This document shows positions 1 to 13,500 of a DNA stretch of 64,000 bases, piece by piece. The notes under the pieces were generated by a model that did not search any database, was not told the origin of the DNA, and saw nothing but the letters and a program-made list of their open reading frames with translations. Both the position numbers and the translations under genes were made by a program. The DNA is from Flavitalea plasmicola (GTDB taxonomy: Bacteria; Bacteroidota; Bacteroidia; Chitinophagales; Chitinophagaceae): positions 1-64,000 of the forward strand of contig NZ_JAUOTO010000001.1 in NCBI RefSeq assembly GCF_030546645.1. Direction: 5' to 3'. The first letter of the stretch is position 1, and each line of letters opens with the position of its first letter.

Positions 1-559
1 GGAGGGGGTGAAGGAGGCGGTGGTGGTGGACCGGGAAGATGAGCAGGGCAATAAATATTTACAGGGATATGTGGTGATGGAAGAAAGGAATGGTGATGGG
101 CGACGGGATTGGCGGGAACTGTTATCGGGCCGTCTGCCAGCGCAGATGATCCCGCGGGATGTGATGGAGATCGGGCGGATACCGCTGACGGAGAATGGGA
201 AGATCGACAGGTGGCAGCTACCGGAGATAAAGAAAGGCGCCGGGCTGCCTGGAGGCGGGGAACATAGGGAGGCATCGAATGAAGTGGAGGAAGCGTTAGT
301 GGAGATCTGGCGGGAGGTCCTGGGAGTAGATGTGTTTGGAGTGAGGGACAATTTTTTTGAATTGGGAGGGCACTCGCTGAAGGCGACGCAGGTGGCTTCG
401 CGCATCAGGCGGCGGCTGGGGGTCACGCTGGAGATCCAGTCGATCTTCGAGTACCCTACCATTGAAACGCTGGGGTCCCTGATAGAAGACGCGTTGATGG
501 TGATCAAATATAGCAATGAGAAAACCTCCGCCGGCGAATTAAAAGAAATAAGAATCTAG
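1..559 (+). CDS. Nonribosomal peptide synthetase, C-terminal fragment (A-domain end plus PCP)
   Basis: The frame is open at the left edge of the window, so this is the 3' end of a larger synthetase gene. What is present is the C-terminal subdomain of an adenylation domain, including the A10 motif PLTENGKIDR with its catalytic lysine near nt 196-225. A peptidyl carrier domain follows, with the phosphopantetheine motif DNFFELGGHS near nt 349-378. The GGHS form of the carrier motif is the one usually followed by a condensation rather than an epimerization domain. The protein ends about 50 residues after the carrier with no thioesterase, so the chain must pass to another protein, plausibly the synthetase starting at 1524, which begins with a docking domain. 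The stop codon lies 11 nt before the next gene, consistent with one operon. The substrate cannot be read because the pocket lies outside the window. Confidence 0.93.
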   Translation, partial: EGVKEAVVVDREDEQGNKYLQGYVVMEERNGDGRRDWRELLSGRLPAQMIPRDVMEIGRIPLTENGKIDRWQLPEIKKGAGLPGGGEHREASNEVEEALVEIWREVLGVDVFGVRDNFFELGGHSLKATQVASRIRRRLGVTLEIQSIFEYPTIETLGSLIEDALMVIKYSNEKTSAGELKEIRI

Positions 560-570
560 AAACTATTACC

Positions 571-1518
571 ATGGAACTATTAGAAAAGATAAAGACTGTA
601 AAAAGCCTCATCGGCAATACCCCCGTTGTGCAGCTTAGGAATGCACCCTGCCGCCTGTTTGCAAAACTGGAGTATATGAGCTTCTGGGGGAGCATTAAAG
701 ACAGGGCTGCTTATAATATCCTATACAATGCCATTGCGGAAGACCTGATCAATGAGGACACGGTGATAGTGGAATCTACCTCCGGCAATTTTGGCATTGC
801 CCTGGGTGGAATATGTAAAATGTTATCCTTGAAATTTATTCCCGTGATCGACCCCAACATCGTATCAGAAAAGGAAAGCCTGCTGAGGCTACTGTCCCAC
901 GATGTAATAAAGGTTACGGAAAGGGACGCTACAGAGGGTTACCTGTTAACGAGGATTAAGGCTGTAGCAGCCTACAAAGCGGAAAATAAAAATGCTTATA
1001 ATCCCAATCAATACGAGAACCGGCACAACTACCTGGCTTATTATTATACGCTGGCGGAAGAGATCGTAAATAGTTTTCCGAAACTGGATTACCTCTTCGT
1101 CAGCGTTAGTACGGGGGGGACGATAACGGGACTTTCATTGAAGCTAAAAGAGAAGTTCAAAGATATAAAGATCATTGCGGTGGATGTGCAGGGTTCCCTG
1201 ATATTCAGTGATCAGGCCAAACCCAGGTCGATATCCGGCATTGGGGCGAGCATGCGGTCAGCGATCATTAACAAGGCGCTGATCGATGACGTGATCATAT
1301 TATCCCAGCATGAAATCGTGAAGGGCTGCACGGACCTGCTGAACGGGCAGGGCATCTTCGTAGGGGCATCGGCCGGAGCGGCCTACTACGCTGCAAACTG
1401 TTATTTGCAGGAACGCGGTGAAAAGGATAAGACGGCTTTGTTTGTCTGCCCCGATAAGGGCACTGCCTACCTGGATAATATCTATAATAAGGAATGGGTT
1501 AAAAGCAATATCAATTAA
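571..1518 (+). CDS. sbnA: SbnA-like N-(2-amino-2-carboxyethyl)-L-glutamate synthase (PLP enzyme of Dap synthesis)
   Basis: A 315-residue fold-type II PLP enzyme of the cysteine synthase family. The PLP lysine is K43 in GSIKDRAAYN. The substrate loop STSGNFGIAL and the glycine-rich phosphate loop VSTGGTITG are both visible. Within the family, the SbnA branch (characterised in staphyloferrin B synthesis) condenses O-phospho-L-serine with L-glutamate to give N-(2-amino-2-carboxyethyl)-L-glutamate, which SbnB then oxidises to L-2,3-diaminopropionate. The SbnA assignment rather than plain cysteine synthase rests on the SbnB-type gene at 14045 and the synthetase between them. It starts 11 nt after the upstream synthetase and stops 5 nt before the next, so it should be co-transcribed and translated in the cytoplasm with them. 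Cysteine synthase remains a formal alternative. Confidence 0.9.
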   Translation: MELLEKIKTVKSLIGNTPVVQLRNAPCRLFAKLEYMSFWGSIKDRAAYNILYNAIAEDLINEDTVIVESTSGNFGIALGGICKMLSLKFIPVIDPNIVSEKESLLRLLSHDVIKVTERDATEGYLLTRIKAVAAYKAENKNAYNPNQYENRHNYLAYYYTLAEEIVNSFPKLDYLFVSVSTGGTITGLSLKLKEKFKDIKIIAVDVQGSLIFSDQAKPRSISGIGASMRSAIINKALIDDVIILSQHEIVKGCTDLLNGQGIFVGASAGAAYYAANCYLQERGEKDKTALFVCPDKGTAYLDNIYNKEWVKSNIN

Positions 1519-1523
1519 CGATT

Positions 1524-4500
1524 ATGGAAAAAGCAGCGAGCAGCACGTTGGCGGACGTTCTTCAGAAGATCAGGAGGAAGGGGATTTCCATTGATTGCGA
1601 TGGTGAGAGCCTGGTGATCAGGACCCCGGATAATGAAGCCATCGATGAAGATGTCCTTGCGGATCTCAGGAGCCATAAGACCGCTATCATTAATTTTTTA
1701 AAAGCTAACCGGCCCGTAAGCCCGGGTGCCGGCAATATAATTACCGCCAGGGAGGGAATGGATCAATTGCCGCTGTCATTCGCCCAGGAGCGGTTGTGGG
1801 CCATCGATCATTTATTCGGGAGCACGCAATATCACAACCCGGTGGTGCTCAGGTTCGAGGGCGGACTGGATGTTGCCGCGTTGAAATATACGTTCCGGGC
1901 ACTTCTGCAAAGACATGAAGTGTTACGGACGGTGATAGGAACGGAAGATGACAAACCTCACCAGCAGATCCTGTCGCCGGATACATTACGTGACGAGCAG
2001 TATTTCAAGGAGCTTTCGGATCCGGCAGGCTTGCCGGAACCGGTGATCAAAGAATTTATTGCCGCCCCGTTCGATCTTTCGTCCGATGTGCCCTTGAGGG
2101 CTATGCTTATAAGAACGGCCGTCGATTCCTATTTACTGACCATTGTCATCCATCATATTGCTTCCGACGGATGGTCCATACCTTTATTGACAGCAGAATT
2201 TTTAGAGCTATACGGCAGCAGGTGCGAACAGCGGCCTTCGGGTTTAAAAGACCTTCCTGTGCAATATGCGGATTATGCCATCTGGCAGCGGAATGCGTTA
2301 AAGGGCCCATCTGCCGCCGGAGTACTTGAATACTGGCGAAAGAAACTGTCCGGCGCTCAGCGGCTGGATTTACCAACGGACTATCCGCGGCCTTCAACGT
2401 TAAGCACCAGCGGGAGCGAGATCCGTTTTGTTATTGATGCGGCAACAGCAGACGGCCTCATGAGGCTGGCACACAGGGAGAATGCCACCTTATACATGAC
2501 CTTGCTGTCCGCGCTAAATGTGTTATTGCATAGGTACAGCGGCCAAAAAGATATTTCCATCGGAACGCCTGTTGCCGGCCGGACCCATCCTGACGTGGAA
2601 GGGTTGATAGGATTTTTTGTCAATACATTGGTCATTAGAACAGATCTGGACGATAACCCTTCATTTACCGTCTTGCTCCAAAGGGTAAAGGACGGCGTTC
2701 TGGAAGCTTTCAGCCACCAGGAAGCGCCTTTTGAAAAGGTTGTCGAGTCATTGAATATCGAAAAAACCCTTGATAGCAACCCTCTTTTTGATGTTCTGTT
2801 CAGCTTGCAGGATATGCCGCAGCTGCCGGATACCCTTCCCGGAGGTCTAAAGGCCACGCCGGTGGTGATCAAACAGTCAACGGCAAAGTTCGATATTATT
2901 TTCAATGTCTTCAGGACTAAGGAGGAGCTGCTGCTGAGCATTGAATATTGCACCGACCTTTTCAATGAAGATACCATCCGGAGGATGGGCGGTCATTTTT
3001 GTAATCTGCTCGGAAGCATCGTCGGACAGGATGATCAGCGGATCGGAGATATTTTTATTCTTTCGGAAGAAGAAACCAACAGGCTGTCGGAATTTGCCGG
3101 CGCCTCCGTTCCCGGGGGGGATGGCACGATCATAGACCTCATTGCTGCACAGTCTGCGCGGACGCCATCGGCCGAGGCGATGAGATTTGAGGATTTGTCA
3201 CTGAGCTATGAGGAGCTGGAAGAACGGAGCAACCGATTGGGTCACTATCTGCGGGAACTAGGGGTGGGCCCTGAGCAGCTGGTAGGCATCTGCATAGAGC
3301 GATCGATGGAGATGGTGATAGGGATATTGGGGATCATGAAGGCTGGGGGTGCATATGTGCCGATAGACCCGGAATATCCTTTGGAGCGGATAGAATTTAT
3401 GTTGGAAGATACAGGGGCGGCTGTAGTATTGAGCAGCCGGGAAAGCCGGGGTGCGCTGCCTAAAGGGTATGGCGGGCGCGTGGTGCTGGTGGGGGAAGTG
3501 GGGGAAGGATATGCGACGGAGCGTCCCCGGTCGGGACTGCGGCCGGAGCACCTGGCATATGTGATCTATACATCAGGGTCGACGGGCCGGCCGAAAGGAG
3601 TGATGGTGGAGCACCGCAACGTGGTGCAGTTGTTCGATGCGGCAAACCTATTGTATGATTTCAATAAAGAAGATGTATGGGCGCTGTTCCATTCTTTTTG
3701 TTTTGATTTTTCGGTTTGGGAGATGTATGGAGCGTTGTTGTATGGGGGTAGACTGGTGATCGTGGAGAAGGAGGTAACGCGGGATGCGGAGAGGTTCGGG
3801 GCACTACTGGCAAGAGAGGCGGTGACGGTGCTGAACCAGACGCCTTCGGCTTTTTATGCACTGCAGGAGCAGATGGCTTCCCACCCGCAGGCGCTGGCGG
3901 TAAGATATGTGATCTTTGGAGGCGAGGCGTTGGACCTGGGCAGGGTAACGCAGTGGAAAGGCTTGTATCCCGGGTGCAAGCTGATCAATATGTATGGCAT
4001 TACGGAGACGACGGTGCACGTGACGTACCAGGAGATCGGGGAGGAGGAGATGAAAAGGGGCGGAAGTATCATCGGTCGTGCGATACCGACCTTGCGGGTA
4101 TATCTGTTGGATGACAGCGGCCACCCGGCGCCTCTGGGTTTTGTGGGTGAGTTGTATATAGGCGGAGCGGGTGTGTCAAGAGGATACCTGAAGCGTCCGG
4201 AGCTGATGGCGGAGCGTTTTGTGGAGGACCGGTTCGGTGATGCAGGGGGGCGTCTCTACCGGAGCGGCGATCTTGGGAGGTGGTTGCCGGATGGAACTAT
4301 CGAGTACCTGGGCCGGAAGGACGAGCAGGTAAAGATCCGTGGATTCCGCGTTGAGCTGGGGGAGGTCGAGCGGATGCTGGGTAGCTGCAAGGGGGTGTCG
4401 CAGTGTGCGGTGGTGTTGCGGGAGGAAGGCAATGGGAGCCATAAGACGCTGGCAGGCTATGTGGTGATGGAGGAAGACCTCGACAGGGAGGCGATCTCTG

Positions 4501-7500
4501 TTTATCTACGGAGGCGGTTGCCTGAGTATATGGTTCCCGGCATAGTGGTGCGATTGCCGGAGCTGCCGCTGACGGGCAGCGGGAAGGTGGATCGGAAGGC
4601 ATTGAGCCGGCTGGAGGTTGGCCGTGTGGCGTCGTCTGAATATGCGGCGGCGGAAGGGGAGCTGGAGCTGTTGTTGTCGGGCGTATGGTCGGAAGTATTG
4701 GGCCGGAGCCCAATCGGACGGGAGGATAATTTTTTTGAACTGGGCGGAGACTCGATCATTACGATCCAGGTGGTGAGCCGTTGCCGGCGGCTGGGGTTGG
4801 AGCTTCATCCCCGTGACCTTTTCCTATATCAGACGATCCGGTCATTGGCTATGTATCTGCGGGAGCGGAAAGAGGTATACCGGGGGGAAGCAGGTTTGCT
4901 GGAAGGGGCCAGCGGTCTGCTGCCTATACAGGAAAGATTTTTCAGGAAGGGATATAAGGACCCGAATCATTATAACCAGGCGATATTGCTGGAGATCGTG
5001 AAGGGAGTGAAAGGAGAGTGGGTGGAGGAGAGCCTCCGGCTGCTGGCGATGCACCATGATGCGCTGCGATTCCGGTATGAGCAGCAGGCATCGGGGGGAT
5101 GGGTGCAGCGATACGGGAAGGAAGCTGTATTCGGATGGAGAGAGGAGGATGTTCCAAAGGGTATGGGGTTACCGGAAGCGGGCGACTGGATCAGCGGGGC
5201 GTGTGATGCCTGCCAGCGGGGGCTCTCGCTGGAAGAGGGGCGGCTGTTACAGGGTTTGCTGCTAAGGACGGGTCCTGAGATGAGTCATGACCGGCTGCTG
5301 CTGGTGATCCATCACCTTGCCGTGGACGGCGTGTCGTGGCGGATATTGCTGGAGGACCTGGACCGGCTGCTGGAAGGGAGGAGCCGTGGTGAAGTGACGG
5401 ACCTTGGGAGGAAGAGCAGTTCGTACCGTCAATGGTATAAGATGTTGGAGCAGTACGGTGAGGAGGTGGAAGCAGAGCGTAAATATTGGGAGGAGCAGGC
5501 CGCAGGCCCCCGGAGGATGAAGGTGGACAAGGAGGAGGAAGGATCGGTGCAGTCGGACGTACGGGTGGCGGTAATGCGATTGGATCGCAGGCAGACACGG
5601 CGGTTGCTGCAGGAGACGAACCAGGCGTATCATACAGAGATCAATGATATTTTATTGAGCGGTTTATGGGAGGCGTTGCAGGAATGGGGAGGAACCGGGG
5701 AGTGGCTCATCGGGCTGGAAGGACATGGTCGGGAGGATTGGCGCGGGGAAGTGGACCTGAGCCGGACGGTGGGATGGTTTACAACTTTGTATCCTGTGAT
5801 ACTCGGCGTGGAAGGGAGCGGACCGGGCGATGTCATCCGGTCCGTGAAGGAGCGATTGCGTCGTGTGCCGCACAAAGGATTGGGATATGGGGTGCTCAGG
5901 TACCTGCGGGACGGGAATAGGATGAATGCGGATGAATATGACGTGGTATTCAATTACCTGGGCCAGGTGGACAATGCGGTGAGCGGGAGTCGGTGGCTGC
6001 GGGGAGCCGGGGAGCATGTGGGTGCTGTGGAAAGAGCAGAAAACCCGTTTGAGGGGAAGTTTTCCATCACGGCGTCGGTGGTGGGGGAGGAACTGGTGGT
6101 ATGGTGGAACTACAGCAGCCGGCAGTATGAGGAAGAGACGGTGAAGCAGTTGGCGGAGGGGTATATGGAAAAGTTACGGGTTTTGATCGACCATTGCGGA
6201 CAGCAGCGGGAGACGGTGTATACGCCATCGGACTTTGGGTTGGGTCATGCGGTGGGGAACCACGAACTGAGCAGGTTCCTGGAAGGCCGGACATGGCGGG
6301 GAGAACTGCGGCGGGAGGTATTGAGGGAGCAATCGATCTATGGGTTAAGCGGTTTACAGGAAGGAATATTATTCCATGGGATCTACGACAAACATTCCAG
6401 CGCCTACGCGCTACAGTTCAGTTGTGCGCTGGGAGAGGTAGATGTGGATCTGTTCCGGCGGAGTTGGGAACTGCTGCTGGCGCGGCACAGCATTCTGCGG
6501 AGCGGCTTCCATTATGCGGAGCTGAGCGTTCCGGTGCAATGCGTGTACAGGGATGTGGAGCTGCCGTTCGAGGTGCTGGATTACAGAAAGCTAAGTGCAG
6601 CCGAGCAGGCGGCGGCTTTGGAATTGTTTATAAAGGAGGAATACGGACGCGGATTTGATTTTCACCGGCCGCCGCTGATGCGGGTGACGGTGATCCGCCT
6701 GGGGGGGAGCCGTCATCAGTTGGTGTGGTCGATCCATCATATCCTGGTAGATGGGTGGTCGATGCCTGTGTTGATGGGGGAACTACTGGATAATTATGAG
6801 CGTTTGTGGGAAGGCCGGGAGGTGAAAGGGGGAGCAGAAGACAATTATGGAGATTATATCCGATTTATACGAGGGCGGGACGAACGGGAGGAAAGGAAGT
6901 TCTGGCAAGGGTATTTAAAGGGGCTGGAGCAGGGTACGTTGCTGCCGTTTGCAGACGGGCGCGGGGAGCGGAATAAAGGGATAGGTGAGTATGGTTACCA
7001 GGAGCTGGTACTGGAGGAGGATCTGACGGACCGGATCAGGGAGTTCGGACAGCGTCACCATGTGACGGTGAACACGATCATGCAAGGCGTGTGGGCCTTC
7101 CTGTTAGGAAGGTACAGCGGCGACGAGGCTGTGGTGTATGGGGTGACAGTGTCGGGCCGTCCTGGAGAACTGGCGGGCTCCGAAAACCGTGTAGGGTTGT
7201 ATATCAATACGATCCCGTTGTATGTGAGGCTGGAAGAAGAGATGACGGTGCTGGCATGGCTGCGCCGGCTGCAGGAAGAACATACTGCGGCACGGGAATA
7301 CCAGTATACGCCGCTGGCTCGTATCCAGGGTTGGCAGGGGATAACGGGGGACCTGTTCGACAGCGTGCTGCTATTCGAGAACTACCCGATGGGAGAGGTG
7401 CTGGCCAGGAAGAACACGCTTGAGATCGAGGACCTGCGCTTAAAAGATCATTCCAACTACTTATTGACGCTGACCATCAGCAAGGATAAGCAATTTCGTA

Positions 7501-10500
7501 TCGGATTCAACTATAACGGCAGCCTCCTGCCGGGAGCATACATCGGGTTGATAAAAGGACATTTTGACCACATCGTACACGCCTTTATCGATCACCCCGA
7601 TATGCTGCTGGAAAAAATTTCGCTGATGACGGATGAAGAGAGGCTGCAAACGGAAGCTTTAACCAACCGATCCGTCTCCTCGCCTTGTCTGACAAAGACG
7701 ATCCATGAGCTTTTCGACGAGCAGGCGGCAAGGACGCCCGCGGCGACGGCCATCGTCCATGAAACCTTTGCCATGTCCTATGAAAGGATGCATGCGAAGA
7801 GCCATTCTCTGGCCGGTTATCTAATGGACAGCTGCCAGGTGAGGAAAGGAGACATCATTGCGATTGCATTGGAATCGTCTCCGGCCTTACCCATCAGCAT
7901 CATGGCTGTCCTGAAAGCCGGGGGGATCGTGCTCCCATTGGAGACCTCCTTGCCCGCCGGCCGTATATCCGCCCTGATTAGAGACAGTAAGGCAGGCCTA
8001 TTGATCACGAACAATAAAGAATTTGCGACACTTACAGACAAGGTGGTCTTCTTCCGCCAGCAGGAGGAAGCTATAGATGAGCACAGGCAGAATGGTTCCT
8101 TGCCTGTATGCTCGCCGGCAGATGTGGCATACCTTATCTTCACGTCGGGGAGTACGGGAAAGCCGAAAGCTGTGAAATTGACGCATCTGAACCTGGTGAA
8201 CCAGCTTCAATGGTTCAAGGAATATTTCAATATGGGGCCAAAGGATGTCTTTCCTCAAAAGACGGTGATCAATTTTGTGGATTCCATCTGCGAACTCCTA
8301 TTCCCGGTCACGCTGGGTGCGTCTTCCATTTATTTAAGACCTTATAATGAAATAATAAATGACTCCCGGGCTTTGTCGGCCTGGCTCACCGGCATCGGAG
8401 CGACCATCCTTCAATTCGTCCCTTCGGTGTTTGAACATTTTGCAGAGACAACAGCTATTGATGCGCTTACGTCCTTGCGGTGTTTGATCCTGAGCGGTGA
8501 AGAGCTGAAACGCCATTATAAATACGATTTTGAGATCCATAATATCTACGGCTGCTCGGAATGCAGCGCTTCTTCAACTGTTTACCGGCTGGATCACCGT
8601 GACGATGGAAAGATACCCATCGGCAGGCCCATCGATCATACAAGCATCTATATCTACAACGAAAAAATGGAGCAGGTGCCTCCCTATATGAAAGGGGATA
8701 TCTACATAGGGGGCCTGGGCGTATGTGCGGGTTACCTGAATGATGACGATCTTACACGACAAAAGCTGGTCCCCAGGAAAGACGGGAATGGAGAGCTGAT
8801 CTACAAGACGGGGGACATCGGAAGCTGGCTTCCGGATGGAGCGGTATTATACTGGGGAAGGAAGGACCATATGGTGAAGATCAGGGGAGTCAGGGTCGAG
8901 CTCCAGGAGATCGAGGCATCTCTCACCCGTATCGAAGGCATCGATAAAGCCGTTGTGACCGGGCTTTACGGATCGGATACGCTTGCGTCCCAGGTGGAGA
9001 TCCTTGCGGCGTTCACTGGCCCATCCTCCATTCCGTCAAAGGAGATATATGAAAAGTTGAAAACGACCTTACCTCCTTACATGATCCCCAACAGGCTGTT
9101 ATATCTTGAGAAGATCCCCTTGAACAGTTCGGGGAAAGTGGATAAGAAAAAGATACTTGAGCTGGCTGCTGCTGCAGGCAATGACGCTGCCGGTATGGAC
9201 CAGGGTCCTCAGAATCTCTTGCAGCAAAGGTTGGCGGAGATATGGAAAGCCATATTGAAGAAAAGCGAGATCGGCATTAACACCAATTTCTTTGAGGCGG
9301 GGGGGCATAGCCTTACGGCGACCAGGATGGTGCTGCGCCTGCAAAAAGACATGCAGGTGGAAGTGGAGCTGCAGGAGCTGTTTAACAACCCTACCATACG
9401 GGAATTGAGCGACCTGATAGAAAAGAAAGGAATGTCGGGGTTTGAGGGGATCCCCGTTGCGGAAAAACAGGAGGCTTATGCCTTATCACATGCCCAAAGG
9501 CGGCTGTGGATTATGGATCAACTGAGTGGGAATAATGCTGCTTATAACATGGCGGGCGGATACCGCCTGACAGGCCGTCTTGATAGCAAGGCTTTTGCGG
9601 CCGCTTATATGGAGCTGATAAGAAGACATGAGATACTCCGGACGAGCTTTTTGTACATGGACAATGGTCCCATGCAAAAGATACATCATCCCGACGACGC
9701 ACTTTTTGCGCTGCGTTCCATCGATCTGCGGCAGGCCGAAGATGTCACATCGGCCGCGCGGACTGTTGCGGAGCAGGAGTTCAATTTCGTTTTCGATCTG
9801 CAGAAGGTACCCTTGATTAGGGCAACGCTGTTACATACCCGCGAGGATGAATATGTTTTTCTGTTTGTCACGCACCATATTATTTCGGACCGCTGGTCCC
9901 TCGATCTGCTGACACGCGAGATCGCAGCAATCTATGGCGCATTCGTTTCGGGCCGGCCTCACACGTTGCCGGAGCTGCGGATCCATTATAAGGATTTTAG
10001 CTTTTGGCAAAACGAAGAGCTCAGGAAGTCCAGGTATGATGATCACCGGGCATATTGGTTAGGTATGTTCCAGGGGCCCATACCCGAGTTGGACCTGCCG
10101 GTGGCGCGACAAAGGCCGGATAAAAAGAATTACAACGGTGACAGCGTAGGTTTCATTGTTGGAGGAGCGACGGGATACAGACTGGCCGAGGTCGGGAAAC
10201 AACAGCAGGCGAGCCTTTTCATGACCTTGCTGGCTTCCGTCAATGCCTTTATCTATTGCTATACAGGGGAAAGAGATATTGTCATAGGTACGCCCGTTTC
10301 AGGCCGGACAGTAAAAGACCTGGAAGACCAGGTAGGGTTTTATGTCAATACCCTGGCCTTGCGGAATAAGTTCAATGGAGAGGACTCTTTTGAAAAATTA
10401 TTGCAAACGGTGCGGCATACTACCCTGCTGGCTTACGAGCACCAGGATTATCCATACGATAAATTGGTAGAAGAGCTTAACTTAACCAGGAATCCCAGCC

Positions 10501-13500
10501 GGCAGGCCCTTTTTGATGTGCAGGTGACGTTGCAAAATGCAGGCTCCCTGTATGATATTCCGGAAATGCCGGGTGTCAGGCTCGATCGTTTCGGTGATCC
10601 TGCAAAGACCAGCAGATTTGACCTGGTGTTCAACTTCATTGAAACAATGGAAGGATTAAACCTTTCCATCGACTATGACTCGGACCTGTTCTTAAAGAAG
10701 GATGTGGAAAGGATGGGACTGCATTTGATCAGAATGCTGGAGATCATAGCGGGTGACAGCAACGTTGTTTTGAAAGATATAGAATATATACGCCCGGAAG
10801 AGAAGCTGTCTTTACTGGGATTGAACAAGGTCCGTCACTTTGGGCAGGGGGCTACGGTGCTGGACCTTTTCGCGGCCCAGGTGGCGCGTGATCCCGGTGC
10901 GGCGGCGGCGCGGTTTGAAGGCAAGGCGCTGAGCTATGGCGCTCTGGAGGAACAGAGCAACCGGCTGGGTCATTACCTGGTGGGTCGCGGTGTGCAGAAG
11001 GGCGAACTGGTGGGCTTGTGCGTGGAGCGGGGATTTGAGATGATCATCGGGATCCTGGGGATCATGAAGGCGGGAGGCGCGTATGTGCCGGTGGACCCAT
11101 CGTACCCCGCGGAGCGTATCCGGTATATGTTGTCGGACAGTGGAGCACGGTATGTCCTGAGCCAGGGCATGCTTTGGTATGTACTGGATGGGATCAATTT
11201 TGCGGAGGTGATCTGGCTGAATGACACGGCGGACATGGAGGCATGTTCCGGTGCGCATGTACCCGTAGAGGTGAATGGAAGCGACCTGGCCTACGTGATC
11301 TATACGTCAGGCTCGACGGGCCATCCCAAGGGTGTGATGATAGAGCATGGGGGGCTGGTAAACCTGGTCCATAACCAGGTGGAGGATTTTCATCTGCGGC
11401 CCGGAACGAGGATGCTGCAGTTCGCATCGCCTTCCTTTGACGCTTCCTGTTCCGAGATCTTTACTGCTCTATCCAGCGGGAGCTGCCTGATCTTACCTGC
11501 AGCAGGGGACATCCTGTCCGCGGAGTCATTGAAGGCATGCATAGCGGAATATGGTATCGGGATAGCGACGCTTCCTCCTTCTTACCAGCAGGTGTTCAAA
11601 GAGGATACCCTCGCGCTTACCACTATTGTTTCCGCAGGCGAACCATTGAATGTCAAAATAGCAAACAATTTTCAGTCGAGGGGTATACATGTTATCAATG
11701 CCTACGGGCCAACTGAAAATACGGTGTGCATAAGTCTGTCGAAGACGCCTGTGTTACAGGACGGAACTGTGACGATCGGCAGGCCGTTGAACAATGTCAG
11801 CGTATATATTTTGGACCAGCGTGGTCAGCTGGCGCCGGAGGGAGTGGTTGGGGAATTGTGTGTGGGCGGGGTGCAGGTGGCGCGGGGATATTGGAATCGT
11901 CCGGACCTGACGGCGGCGCAGTTTGTGCCGGACCCATTTAGGGGTGGACGCATGTACCGGACGGGGGACCAGGCGCGATGGCTGGCAGGCGGGAACCTGG
12001 AATACCTGGGCCGTCGTGATGAGCAGGTGAAGATCCGTGGTCACCGGGTGGAGCTGGGAGAGATCGAGCGGGCGCTGGCGAACTGTGCGGGTGTGCTGCA
12101 GTGCGCGGTGGTGACGCGGGAGGACGAGGCGATGAACCATAAGGTGCTGGTGGGGTATGTGGTGTTGGAGGTGGAGCTGGAAGTGGAGGGGCTGCAGGAG
12201 ATCCTGCGGCGCGAGCTGCCGGAGTACATGGTGCCGGGCATCCTGGTGCGGTTGGCGGAGCTGCCGTTGACAGGCAGCGGTAAGGTGGACCGGAAGGCGT
12301 TGAGCAGCCAGGATCTCGTGCGTTCGGAGAGAAAGGCATATGTGGGAGCGCAGGATGAACTGGAGGAGCTGCTGGTCGGCGTATGGGAGGAAATATTGGG
12401 AAGGAGCCCCATCGGACGCGAGGATAATTTTTTTGAACTGGGGGGAGATTCGATCATAACGATCCAGGTGGTGAGCCGTTGCCGGAGGGAGGGGATCGCG
12501 TTTCATCCGCAGGATATCTTCCGGTGGCAGACCATCGGAGCGTTGAGCGCCTACCTGCGTGAGCGGAAAGGAATGGAAGAAGGGGAGACGGGGCAGCTGG
12601 AGGGGATCAGTGGCTTGTTGCCGATCCAGGCGCGTTTTTTTAGGAAAGAGTATAAGTACCGGGGACATTATAACCAGGCGGTATTGCTGGACGTAGAAAA
12701 GGGGATAAGAGGAGAGTGGATAAGGGAGAGCCTGCTGGAGCTGGTGCTGCATCATGATGCGCTGCGATTCCGGTATGTGCAGGGTGCGTCGGGGGCATGG
12801 GAACAGCATTATGGCCGGGAAGCGGTGTTCGGATGGTGTGAGCAGGCTATTCCCGAAGGCATGGGGTCACGGGAGACGGGCGACTGGATCAGCGGGACGT
12901 GCGACGCCTATCAGCGGGAGTTGTCGCTGGAAGAGGGCCGGCTGTTGCAGGGCTTGCTGCTAAGAACGGGGCCGGGGATGAGCCATGACCGGCTGCTGCT
13001 GGTGATCCATCACCTGGCGGTGGATGGGGTGTCTTGGCGGATATTGTTGGAGGACCTGGACCGGCTGCTGGATGGGCGGAGCCGGGGAGAGAAAGTGGCG
13101 TTGGGGAAGAAGGGCAGTTCATACCGGCAATGGTATAATGTATTGGAAGAATATAAAGCTGAGGTGGAAATGGAGCGCGGATATTGGCAGGAGCAGGAGC
13201 GGGGCCGGCGTCAGCTGCAGGTGGACCAGGAGTGGGAGGGTTCGACGCTGGGGGATACGAAGGTGGTGACGCGCCATCTTGACCGGGAGCAGACGCGGCT
13301 GCTGCTCCAGGAGACGAACCAGGCATATCATACGGAGATCAATGATATATTGCTGAGCGGCTTGTGGGGTGCCTTGCGGACATGGGGAGGAGAGGAGGAG
13401 TGGCTGGTGGGGTTGGAAGGACATGGCCGTGAAGATTGGGGAGGTCAGGCGGACATCAGCCGGACGGTGGGATGGTTTACCAGCTTGTATCCTGTTCTGC

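Noticed and set aside
11754..12809. Minus-strand frame of 351 codons inside the synthetase
   Set aside because: Antisense to A3/PCP3/E2; the predicted product is His/Pro/Gln-rich and low complexity. It is produced by the skewed base composition of the NRPS coding strand.
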